A stretch of DNA of 5,723 nucleotides from HGM04593 sp964423665 (lineage in GTDB: Bacteria; Bacteroidota; Bacteroidia; Bacteroidales; Bacteroidaceae): the NCBI GenBank assembly GCA_964423665.1, contig CAYRFX010000101.1, positions 1 through 5,723 of the forward strand. Direction: 5' to 3'. The position numbers were made by a program, and so were the translations under genes. Below, one piece after another: positions 1 to 4,799 of the stretch (the stretch's first letter is position 1; each line of letters opens with the position of its first letter). The notes under the pieces were generated by a model. The model did not search any database, was not told the DNA's origin, and saw only the letters and a program-made list of their open reading frames with translations.

Positions 1-569
1 TCGGCATCGAGCCTAACGAGCACGTTGTTTACATGGCTGTTAGACAGTATCTTGCTGCTCAGCGTCAGGGTACACATAAGTCAAAAGAGAGAAGCGAAAT
101 TTCAGGTTCTACACGCAAGCTTGGTCGTCAGAAGGGCGGCGGTGGCGCACGTCGTGGTGACATCAACTCACCTCTGTTGGTAGGTGGTGCTCGCGTGTTT
201 GGTCCCACACCTCGCGATTACAGCTTTAAGCTCAATAAGAAAGTGAAGCAGCTTGCGCGCAAGTCGGCTCTTTCACAGAAGGCTATTGACAATGCGATTA
301 TTGTTCTTGAGGACTTCAACTTCGAGGCTCCCAGCACAAAATCTTTTGTTGAGATGTTAAATAAACTTAATATTTCTGAAAAGAAACAACTGTTTGTTTT
401 GCCATCTAGCAATAAATGCGTATATTTGTCAGCTCGTAATTTGAAGGGCACAAAAGTTGCAATTGCTTCGGACATAAATACCTATGGTATTATGAATGCC
501 GAAGTTTTGGTTGTGACCGAGAGCTCTCTCGAGGTAATTAATAACATTTTAGCTAAAAAGGAGGCGTAA
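1..569 (+). CDS. rplD: 50S ribosomal protein L4 (uL4), 5'-truncated by the window edge
   Basis: L4 binds 23S rRNA early in 50S assembly, and its long basic loop lines the peptide exit tunnel. The reading frame is open from the first base; the first whole codon is at position 3 and reads GIEPNEHVVYMAVRQY. The ATG at 33 is therefore an internal Met, not the start. About 188 residues are visible, and roughly 20 N-terminal residues are probably missing against the usual ~205–210. The tunnel loop is clear: RQGTHKSKERSEISG, then GRQKGGGGARRGD, then SPLLVGGARVFGPTPRDY. The C-terminal globular part carries NKKVKQLARKSALS and the conserved LSARNL. In E. coli L4 also represses its own operon through the S10 leader; that leader would lie upstream and is not seen. 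The stop is 3 nt before rplW. From about position 340 the codons become noticeably A/T-rich, and this part matches remembered homologues less well. Confidence 0.97.
   Translation, partial: GIEPNEHVVYMAVRQYLAAQRQGTHKSKERSEISGSTRKLGRQKGGGGARRGDINSPLLVGGARVFGPTPRDYSFKLNKKVKQLARKSALSQKAIDNAIIVLEDFNFEAPSTKSFVEMLNKLNISEKKQLFVLPSSNKCVYLSARNLKGTKVAIASDINTYGIMNAEVLVVTESSLEVINNILAKKEA
398..428 (+). promoter_or_regulatory. Possible internal Bacteroides-type promoter inside rplD
   Basis: TTTG at 398–401 is followed after 19 nt by TATATTTG at 421–428. This matches the Bacteroides sigma-ABfr consensus (−33 TTTG, −7 TAnnTTTG) at every fixed position and with suitable spacing. It would start a transcript around 434–440, about 135 nt upstream of rplW. 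It lies in sense orientation inside coding sequence, in the most A/T-rich part of rplD, so chance is a real alternative. Nothing else in the window pairs both boxes this well on the + strand by eye. Confidence 0.25.
558..564 (+). promoter_or_regulatory. Strong Shine-Dalgarno sequence for rplW
   Basis: AAGGAGG lies in the last codons of rplD (residues KKEA), 8 nt before the rplW ATG at 573. It is a near-perfect complement of the 16S anti-SD and is well spaced. Most other starts here have only A/T-rich leaders without purine SD cores, which is usual in Bacteroidota. The site fixes the rplW start and suggests coupling of L23 to L4 translation. Confidence 0.7.
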
Positions 570-572
570 ACA

Positions 573-863
573 ATGGGTGTATTGATTAAACCACTGGTCA
601 CTGAGAAGATGACCAATATTACCGATAAGTTTAATCGTTTCGGATTTCTTGTTCGTCCCGAGGCTAACAAGTTGGTAATTAAGAAAGAGATAGAGGCGTT
701 GTATAATGTAACTGTAGTTGATGTGAATACTATGAACTACGCAGGCAAGAACAAGAGCCGTTACACAAAAGCAGGCTTTGTGAAAGGTCGCACCAACGCT
801 GTGAAGAAAGCTATCGTCACACTTAAAGAGGGCGATACCATTGATTTTTATAGTAACATTTAA
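573..863 (+). CDS. rplW: 50S ribosomal protein L23 (uL23)
   Basis: L23 binds domain III of 23S rRNA at the mouth of the exit tunnel, where it is the docking point for trigger factor and the signal recognition particle. The 96-residue product has the family's usual length. It opens with the conserved IKPLVTEKMT (5–14), continues with FGFLVRPEANKLVIKKEIEAL (23–43, the first β-hairpin and helix) and VTVVDVNTMNYAGK (46–59), and ends KKAIVTLKEGDTIDF. The extended loop around KNKSRYTKAGFVKGRTNA (59–76) is strongly basic, as expected for rRNA contact. The start is set by the AAGGAGG Shine-Dalgarno 8 nt upstream. It begins 3 nt after rplD and ends 5 nt before rplB. Codon use in its first half is more A/T-rich than in rplB. 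Confidence 0.98.
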   Translation: MGVLIKPLVTEKMTNITDKFNRFGFLVRPEANKLVIKKEIEALYNVTVVDVNTMNYAGKNKSRYTKAGFVKGRTNAVKKAIVTLKEGDTIDFYSNI

Positions 864-868
864 TTAAG

Positions 869-1693
869 ATGGCAGTACGTAAATTTAAGCCTACAACACC
901 GGGCCAAAGACATAAGATTATTGGTACCTTTGAAGAGATCACTGCTACGGTACCAGAGAAATCGCTTGTAACCGGTAAACGTTCTACCGGCGGTCGTAAC
1001 AACACCGGTAAGATGACCATGCGCTACAGAGGTGGCGGTCACAAACGTAAATTCAGATTTATCGATTTCAAGCGTAACAAAGATGGAATTCCCGCTACAG
1101 TAAAGAGCATCGAGTATGATCCTAACCGTTCAGCTCGTATCGCTTTGTTGTATTATGCTGATGGCGAGAAGAGTTATATAATTGCTCCTAATGGTTTGGA
1201 GGTTGGCGCAGTTTTGATGTCAGGTGCCGACGCTGCTCCCGAGCTTGGTAATGCACTTCCTTTGAAGTCTATTCCAGTGGGTACAGTTGTTCACAACATC
1301 GAGCTTCGCCCCGGTCAAGGTGCTATCCTTGTTCGCTCTGCCGGTAACTTTGCACAGATTGTTTCTCGTGACGAGAACTACTGCGTAATCAAGTTGCCTT
1401 CAGGAGAGGTGCGCCGCATCTTGGGTACTTGCCGTGCTACAATCGGTACAGTAGGTAACTCAGACCATGCACTTGAGAGCTCTGGTAAAGCCGGTCGTTC
1501 TCGTTGGATGGGACGTCGTCCTCACAACCGTGGTGTTGTTATGAACCCTGTTGATCACCCTATGGGTGGTGGTGAAGGTCGTGCTTCAGGAGGTCACCCC
1601 AGATCTCGCAAGGGCTTGTATGCTAAGGGTCTCAAGACTCGTGCGCCTAAGAAGCAGTCTAACAAGTACATTATTGAGAGAAGAAAGAAGTAA
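869..1693 (+). CDS. rplB: 50S ribosomal protein L2 (uL2)
   Basis: L2 is one of the most conserved 50S proteins. It binds 23S rRNA domain IV, is needed for subunit association and supports the peptidyl transferase centre. The 274 residues match the usual 273–277. The N-terminal arm (KFKPTTPGQRHK, 5–16) leads into an OB-fold containing GGRNNTGKMTMRYRGGGHKR (41–60), followed by the SH3-like domain (IPVGTVVHNIELRPGQG, 135–151; RSAGNFAQIV, 156–165). The C-terminal extension has the signature NPVDHPMGGGEGR (226–238). His230 aligns with E. coli His229, the residue linked to peptidyl transfer; the second His of the E. coli DHPH motif is Met here, a form I recall from other Bacteroidales. No SD precedes the ATG; the leader is TAATTAAG. 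It sits 5 nt after rplW and 24 nt before rpsS. Confidence 0.99.
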   Translation: MAVRKFKPTTPGQRHKIIGTFEEITATVPEKSLVTGKRSTGGRNNTGKMTMRYRGGGHKRKFRFIDFKRNKDGIPATVKSIEYDPNRSARIALLYYADGEKSYIIAPNGLEVGAVLMSGADAAPELGNALPLKSIPVGTVVHNIELRPGQGAILVRSAGNFAQIVSRDENYCVIKLPSGEVRRILGTCRATIGTVGNSDHALESSGKAGRSRWMGRRPHNRGVVMNPVDHPMGGGEGRASGGHPRSRKGLYAKGLKTRAPKKQSNKYIIERRKK

Positions 1694-1701
1694 TAATAAG
1701 G

Positions 1702-1712
1702 AAATTTTTGAA
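1702..1712 (+). repeat. Spacer motif AAATTTTTGAA, copy 1 (before rpsS)
   Basis: The 11-mer AAATTTTTGAA in the rplB–rpsS spacer recurs exactly before rplX (4466–4476), and its first ten bases recur after rpsN (5661–5670). Here it ends 5 nt before the rpsS ATG. It could be an A/T-rich translation-initiation element or simply shared low-complexity sequence. An AAGGA at 1698–1702 lies too far (15 nt) from the ATG to act as a normal Shine-Dalgarno. Confidence 0.4.
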
Positions 1713-1717
1713 TTAAT

Positions 1718-1987
1718 ATGAGTCGTTCATTAAAAAAAGGTCCATATATCAATGTAAAGTTGGAGAACAAGGTGCTTGCCATGAACGAGAGCGGTAAGAA
1801 ATCGGTCATCAAGTCTTGGGCTCGTGCTTCTATGATTTCTCCCGATTTTGTAGGACACACAATAGCTGTTCATAACGGTAATAAATTTATCCCTGTTTAT
1901 ATAACAGAGAACATGGTAGGTCATAAGTTGGGAGAGTTTGCTCCCACTCGTACATTCCGTGGACACTCGGGTAACCGTAAGAAATAA
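1718..1987 (+). CDS. rpsS: 30S ribosomal protein S19 (uS19)
   Basis: S19 sits in the head of the 30S subunit, binds the 3' major domain of 16S rRNA together with S13, and lies near the A-site tRNA and the intersubunit bridge. The product has 89 residues (E. coli 92). It begins with the canonical MSRSLKKGPY, has IKSWARASMISPDFVGHTIA (31–50), and carries the family signature VHNGNKFIPVYITENMVGHK followed by LGEFAPTRTFRGH (51–83). The basic tail SGNRKK is slightly shorter than in E. coli. The start is set by the conserved N-terminus; the leader AATTAAT has no SD. It lies 24 nt after rplB. The 37-nt spacer to rplV is the longest complete spacer in the window. Confidence 0.98.
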   Translation: MSRSLKKGPYINVKLENKVLAMNESGKKSVIKSWARASMISPDFVGHTIAVHNGNKFIPVYITENMVGHKLGEFAPTRTFRGHSGNRKK

Positions 1988-1993
1988 ACAGGT

Positions 1994-2016
1994 TTTATTA
2001 AATTGAATTAAATAAA
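1994..2016 (+). repeat. Imperfect A/T palindrome in the rpsS–rplV spacer
   Basis: TTTATT (1994–1999) is the exact reverse complement of AATAAA (2011–2016). Inside it, after an A·A mismatch, AAT (2001–2003) pairs with ATT (2007–2009) around a TGA loop. The arms are nine A–T pairs, so an RNA hairpin would be weak. It ends 8 nt before the rplV ATG. It has no T-tract typical of a terminator. It may be a chance product of an A/T-rich spacer. Confidence 0.35.
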
Positions 2017-2024
2017 TTATAATA

Positions 2025-2459
2025 ATGGGAGCAAGAAAAAAATTAGCTGCTGACAAGAGAAAAGAGGCTCGTAAAAGCCTTTATTTCGCCAGTGCGAAGG
2101 ATATTCCCTCATCACCCCGCAAAATGCGCCTTGTTGCTGACATGGTTCGCGGCATGGAGGTGGGTCGTGCACTCGGCGTCTTGAAGTTCTCCACAAAAGC
2201 TGCTTCGAACAACGTTGAGAAACTGTTGCGTTCGGCGATAGCTAACTGGGAGCAGAAAAACGAGCGCAAAGCTGAGAACGGCGAGCTCTACATCTCACAG
2301 ATTTTTGTAGATGAGGCACGCACATTGTATCGCATGCGTCCTGCACCTCAGGGCCGTGGATATAGAATCCGTAAGCGTTCTAACCACGTTACAATCTACG
2401 TGGATACCAAAGTAAGTAATGACAATAAAAAAGTAGAAAGCAATGGGACAGAAGGTTAA
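2025..2459 (+). CDS. rplV: 50S ribosomal protein L22 (uL22) with C-terminal extension
   Basis: L22 contacts all 23S rRNA domains; its β-hairpin lines the exit tunnel beside L4, where macrolide-resistance changes occur. The core is recognisable: SPRKMRLVADMVRGMEVGRALGVL split over 30–53, LLRSAIANWEQ (67–77), and the signature RMRPAPQGRGYRIRKRSNHVTI in 103–124. The tunnel hairpin is roughly 81–110. At 144 residues it is about 34 longer than E. coli L22 (110). The extra length is an N-terminal extension (residues 1–25, KRKEARKSLYFASAKD) and a polar tail after YVDTKVSNDNKK. I recall Bacteroides L22 as about 136 residues, so most of this is a lineage trait. The last 17 nt overlap the start of rpsC in another frame, which suggests coupled translation. 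No SD is seen; the leader is AAATTATAATA. Confidence 0.98.
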   Translation: MGARKKLAADKRKEARKSLYFASAKDIPSSPRKMRLVADMVRGMEVGRALGVLKFSTKAASNNVEKLLRSAIANWEQKNERKAENGELYISQIFVDEARTLYRMRPAPQGRGYRIRKRSNHVTIYVDTKVSNDNKKVESNGTEG

Positions 2460-3171
2460 TCCAATTAGTAATCGATTAGGTATCATCAGAGGATGGGATT
2501 CCAACTGGTACGGTGGTAAAAACTACGGTGACGAATTGGTAGAGGATTCAAAAATCAGAAAATACCTTAATGTACGTTTGGCAAAGGCCAGCGTTTCTAA
2601 GATTGTCATCGAGCGTACTTTGAAGCTTGTTACAATTACCGTATGTACCGCTAAGCCCGGTATCATCATCGGTAAAGGTGGTCAGGAGGTTGACAAGTTG
2701 AAGGAGGAGTTGAAGAAGATCACAGACAAGGATATTCAGATAAATATTTTTGAGGTTAAGAAACTTGAACTGGATGCAAATATTGTTGCGAACAATATTG
2801 CTCGTCAGGTAGAGGGTAAAATCGCTTACCGTCGTGCTATCAAAACCGCTATTGCAAGCACAATGCGCATGGGTGCCGAGGGTATCAAAATCCAGATTTC
2901 AGGTCGTTTGAACGGTGCAGAAATGGCTCGTTCGGAGATGTACAAAGAGGGTCGTACTCCTTTGCACACTTTCCGCGCTGACATCGACTACTGCCAGACT
3001 GAGGCTTTGACCAAGGTTGGTCTTCTCGGTATCAAGGTTTGGATTTGCCGTGGTGAGGTTTATGGTAAGAGAGACCTCGCTCCTAACTTTACACAAAGCA
3101 AGGAGAGCGGTTTTAACAATAACCAGGCTGGCGGAAGAAACTTCAAACGTAAGAAAAACAACAATCGCTAA
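2443..3171 (+). CDS. rpsC: 30S ribosomal protein S3 (uS3)
   Basis: S3 forms part of the mRNA entry pore on the 30S head, with S4 and S5, and takes part in the ribosomal helicase activity. The 242 residues are near the usual length (E. coli 233). It begins with the invariant MGQKVNPISNRLGIIRGWDS. The KH type 2 domain carries the RNA-binding loop GKGG (77–80) in PGIIIGKGGQEVDKL. The C-terminal domain has the S3 signature RRAIKTAIASTMRMGAEGIK (130–149), then SGRLNGAEMARSE (153–165), with RR (130–131) and K134 aligning to the E. coli helicase residues. It then reads RTPLHTFRADIDY. The tail from about 218 is Asn-, Gly- and Lys-rich and low in complexity. The start overlaps the end of rplV by 17 nt; it is fixed by the conserved N-terminus. 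No clear SD; the leader is GTAGAAAGCA. Confidence 0.99.
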   Translation: MGQKVNPISNRLGIIRGWDSNWYGGKNYGDELVEDSKIRKYLNVRLAKASVSKIVIERTLKLVTITVCTAKPGIIIGKGGQEVDKLKEELKKITDKDIQINIFEVKKLELDANIVANNIARQVEGKIAYRRAIKTAIASTMRMGAEGIKIQISGRLNGAEMARSEMYKEGRTPLHTFRADIDYCQTEALTKVGLLGIKVWICRGEVYGKRDLAPNFTQSKESGFNNNQAGGRNFKRKKNNNR

Positions 3172-3191
3172 CGAATTGAATTTCAAGAATT

Positions 3192-3620
3192 ATGTTACAG
3201 CCTAAAAAGACAAAATATAGAAGAGTGCAACACGGTGTGCAGAAGGGTTTTGCTCAGAGAGGAAACCAGCTTGCATTCGGTTCTTTCGGAATCAAGTGTT
3301 TGCAGTATAAATGGTTAAATGGTCGCCAAATCGAGGCAGCTCGTATTGCAGTAACTCGTTACATGCAGCGTCAGGGTCAGATTTGGATACGTATTTTCCC
3401 CGATAAACCTATCACTCGTAAACCTGCCGATGTGCGTATGGGTAAGGGTAAAGGTGATCCCGAGGGTTTTGTATTCCCCGTTACACCGGGTCGTATATTG
3501 ATTGAGGTAGAGGGAGTTTCTTTCGACATTGCAAAAGAGGCTTTGCGTCTCGCTGCACAAAAACTTCCTGTTACAACTAAGTTTATTGTTAGACGCGATT
3601 ACGATTTTAATCAGGCATAA
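3192..3620 (+). CDS. rplP: 50S ribosomal protein L16 (uL16)
   Basis: L16 is a late-assembling 50S protein that helps shape the A-site and the peptidyl transferase centre. The 142 residues compare with 136 in E. coli. It begins MLQPKKTKYRRVQHG and continues RGNQLAFGSFGIK (23–35), GRQIEAARIAVTRYMQRQG (44–62), and the signature IRIFPDKPITRKPADVRMGK (66–85). Arg82 aligns with E. coli Arg81, which is hydroxylated by YcfD/RoxA in that species. Next come GKGDPEGFVFPVTPGRILIE and KEALRLAAQKLP. The C-terminal tail VRRDYDFNQA is a few residues longer than in E. coli. It lies 20 nt after rpsC with an A/T-rich leader (TTTCAAGAATT) and no SD. Five nt separate it from rpmC. Confidence 0.99.
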   Translation: MLQPKKTKYRRVQHGVQKGFAQRGNQLAFGSFGIKCLQYKWLNGRQIEAARIAVTRYMQRQGQIWIRIFPDKPITRKPADVRMGKGKGDPEGFVFPVTPGRILIEVEGVSFDIAKEALRLAAQKLPVTTKFIVRRDYDFNQA

Positions 3621-3625
3621 TAATT

Positions 3626-3820
3626 ATGAAAATAGCAGAAATCAAAGAGCTCGCAACTAAAGAGCTGCAAGAGAGAATTGAGGCTGATGTAACTCGTTAT
3701 GCCCAAATGAAACTTAATCATGCAATCTCACCATTGGAGAACCCCGTGCAGTTGAAGAATCTGCGTCGTGATATCGCACGCATGAAAGGTGAGTTGCGCT
3801 CTCGCGAATTAAATAAATAA
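3626..3820 (+). CDS. rpmC: 50S ribosomal protein L29 (uL29)
   Basis: L29 is a small two-helix protein that sits next to L23 at the exit-tunnel mouth, where nascent-chain factors dock. The 64 residues match the family's 60–70. Helix 1 is KIAEIKELATKELQERIEAD (2–21), and helix 2 carries the conserved QLKNLRRDIARMKGELRSRE (42–61), which contains the L29 signature KNxRRxIAR. The linker HAISPLENP (32–40) is typical. Its place between L16 and S17 is the canonical one and supports the call strongly for so short a protein. The leader is TAATT directly before ATG, with no SD, so re-initiation after rplP is likely. Eleven nt follow before rpsQ. Confidence 0.97.
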   Translation: MKIAEIKELATKELQERIEADVTRYAQMKLNHAISPLENPVQLKNLRRDIARMKGELRSRELNK

Positions 3821-3831
3821 TTAAGAGACTT

Positions 3832-4089
3832 ATGGAAGTAAGAAATTTGAGAAAAGAGCGTACCGGTATCGTAGTTAGCACCAAAATGGAGAAAACTATT
3901 ACCGTTGCTGCCAAATTTAAGGAGAAGCACCCCATCTACGGTAAATTCGTGAGCAGAACAAAGAAATATCACGTGCACGATGAGAAGAATGAGTGCTCTG
4001 TTGGCGATACAGTTCGCATTATGGAGACTCGTCCCTTGAGCAAAACCAAGAGATGGAGATTAGTAGAAATCATCGAAAAAGTTAAGTAA
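3832..4089 (+). CDS. rpsQ: 30S ribosomal protein S17 (uS17)
   Basis: S17 is a primary binder of 16S rRNA (5' domain) and starts assembly of the 30S body. The 85 residues compare with 84 in E. coli. It is an OB-fold protein: RNLRKERTGIVVSTKMEKTI (4–23) forms the first strands, HPIYGKFVSRTKKYHVHDEK (33–52) is the conserved RNA-binding loop region, and GDTVRIMETRPLSKTKRWRL (58–77) is the family signature. The start is set by conservation: MEVRNLRKERTG is the usual Bacteroidales beginning as I recall it. The leader TTAAGAGACTT has at most a weak purine run. It lies 11 nt after rpmC and 2 nt before rplN, so S17 and L14 are probably translationally coupled. Confidence 0.98.
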   Translation: MEVRNLRKERTGIVVSTKMEKTITVAAKFKEKHPIYGKFVSRTKKYHVHDEKNECSVGDTVRIMETRPLSKTKRWRLVEIIEKVK

Positions 4090-4091
4090 TT

Positions 4092-4460
4092 ATGATACAG
4101 GTTGAATCTAGACTTACAGTATGTGATAATAGCGGCGCAAAGGAGGCTTTGTGTATTCGTGTGCTTGGTGGTACACGTCGTCGCTATGCTTCTGTGGGTG
4201 ACGTCATTGTTGTTGCAGTGAAGAGCGTTATCCCCTCAAGCGATATGAAGAAAGGAGCTGTATCAAAAGCTCTTATTGTTCGTACTAAGAAAGAGGTTCG
4301 TCGTCAGGACGGTTCTTATATCCGTTTCGATGACAACGCTTGCATTCTACTTAATAATGCCGGCGAAATGCGCGGTAGCCGTATTTTCGGCCCTGTAGCG
4401 CGTGAGCTTCGTGCAACTGATTATACAAAGGTTGTATCACTGGCACCGGAGGTACTTTAA
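4092..4460 (+). CDS. rplN: 50S ribosomal protein L14 (uL14)
   Basis: L14 lies at the subunit interface next to L19, contributes to an intersubunit bridge with 16S rRNA, and is the docking site of the silencing factor RsfS. The 122 residues match the usual 122–123. It begins MIQVESRLTVCDNSGAKEAL and contains CIRVLGGTRRRYASVGDVI (21–39). The signature is GAVSKALIVRTKKEVRRQDG (55–74) running into SYIRFDDNACILLN (75–88). It then ends with GSRIFGPVARELR (95–107). In E. coli this gene opens the spc operon; here it follows rpsQ by 2 nt with no promoter-like spacer, so the S10 and spc units appear fused into one transcript. The leader is GTAATT without SD. Nineteen nt separate it from rplX. Confidence 0.99.
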   Translation: MIQVESRLTVCDNSGAKEALCIRVLGGTRRRYASVGDVIVVAVKSVIPSSDMKKGAVSKALIVRTKKEVRRQDGSYIRFDDNACILLNNAGEMRGSRIFGPVARELRATDYTKVVSLAPEVL

Positions 4461-4465
4461 TATTT

Positions 4466-4476
4466 AAATTTTTGAA
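4466..4476 (+). repeat. Spacer motif AAATTTTTGAA, copy 2 (before rplX)
   Basis: This is the second exact copy of the 11-mer found before rpsS (1702–1712). It ends 3 nt before the rplX ATG, against 5 nt before rpsS, so its position relative to the start codon is similar in both. It fills most of the 19-nt rplN–rplX spacer. Confidence 0.4.
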
Positions 4477-4479
4477 GTA

Positions 4480-4797
4480 ATGAAGAAATTACATATCAAG
4501 AAAGGTGATATGGTCATCGTAAACTCAGGCGAGGACAAAGGCAAGACCGGCAAGGTTTTGAAAGTTATCGTTGAGAAGGACCGTGCCATCGTAGAAGGCG
4601 TTAATATGGTTTCAAAGAGCACGAAACCCAGCGCAAAGAATCCCCATGGAGGTATTGTAAAACAAGAAGCTTCAATCCACGTTTCTAACTTGAACTTGGT
4701 TGATCCCAAGAGCGGCAAGGCTACACGCATCGGTCGCAAGGTTAATGCTGAGGGTAAGAAGGTTCGTTATGCTAAAAAATCAGGAGAGGAGATTTAA
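4480..4797 (+). CDS. rplX: 50S ribosomal protein L24 (uL24)
   Basis: L24 is one of the two assembly-initiator proteins of the 50S subunit; it binds the 5' end of 23S rRNA and later sits near the tunnel exit. The 105 residues compare with 104 in E. coli. The KOW motif is clear near the N-terminus: IKKGDMVIVNSGEDKGKTGK (6–25) followed by VLKVI. It continues with AIVEGVNMVSKSTKP (36–50), then GGIVKQEASIHVSNLNLVDP (57–76) and ATRIGRKV (81–88). The Lys-rich tail EGKKVRYAKKSGEEI is typical. The start is set by the conserved KKLHIKKGD. No SD is present; the leader is TTTTTGAAGTA. The last codons contain the Shine-Dalgarno of rplE, whose ATG lies 2 nt after the stop. Confidence 0.98.
   Translation: MKKLHIKKGDMVIVNSGEDKGKTGKVLKVIVEKDRAIVEGVNMVSKSTKPSAKNPHGGIVKQEASIHVSNLNLVDPKSGKATRIGRKVNAEGKKVRYAKKSGEEI
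4782..4791 (+). promoter_or_regulatory. Shine-Dalgarno sequence for rplE
   Basis: AGGAGAGGAG holds two overlapping SD cores at the end of rplX; the nearer AGGAG (4787–4791) is 8 nt from the rplE ATG at 4800. This is one of only two convincing Shine-Dalgarno sites in the window. In E. coli the rplE start is where S8 represses the spc operon; no matching RNA fold is evident here by eye. Confidence 0.65.
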
Positions 4798-4799
4798 CA

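Noticed and set aside
33..35. ATG that could be taken as the rplD start
   Set aside because: The frame is open to the window edge, and the ten residues before it (GIEPNEHVVY) match the expected L4 N-terminal region; the Met is internal.
925..932. TACCTTTG, a match to the Bacteroides −7 box, inside rplB
   Set aside because: No TTTG at the proper distance upstream; a lone −7 match is expected by chance about once per strand in a window this size.
1345..1352. TAACTTTG, another −7-like match inside rplB
   Set aside because: The −33 box is missing at the right spacing.
1698..1702. AAGGA as Shine-Dalgarno of rpsS
   Set aside because: It is 15 nt from the ATG, beyond the normal functional range.
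1730..2056. Antisense open frame of 108 codons across rpsS and the rplV start
   Set aside because: It lies opposite a well-conserved ribosomal gene, shows no recognisable family features, and no start signal was seen for it; it is a shadow of rpsS codon use.
2899..3205. Open frames on both strands over the end of rpsC (95 codons antisense, 62 codons sense)
   Set aside because: Both lie over the conserved S3 C-terminal domain and its low-complexity tail and resemble no family; codon-shadow effects explain them.
3714..3978. Two antisense open frames over rpmC and rpsQ
   Set aside because: They run over two conserved genes in canonical order and lack any convincing protein features.
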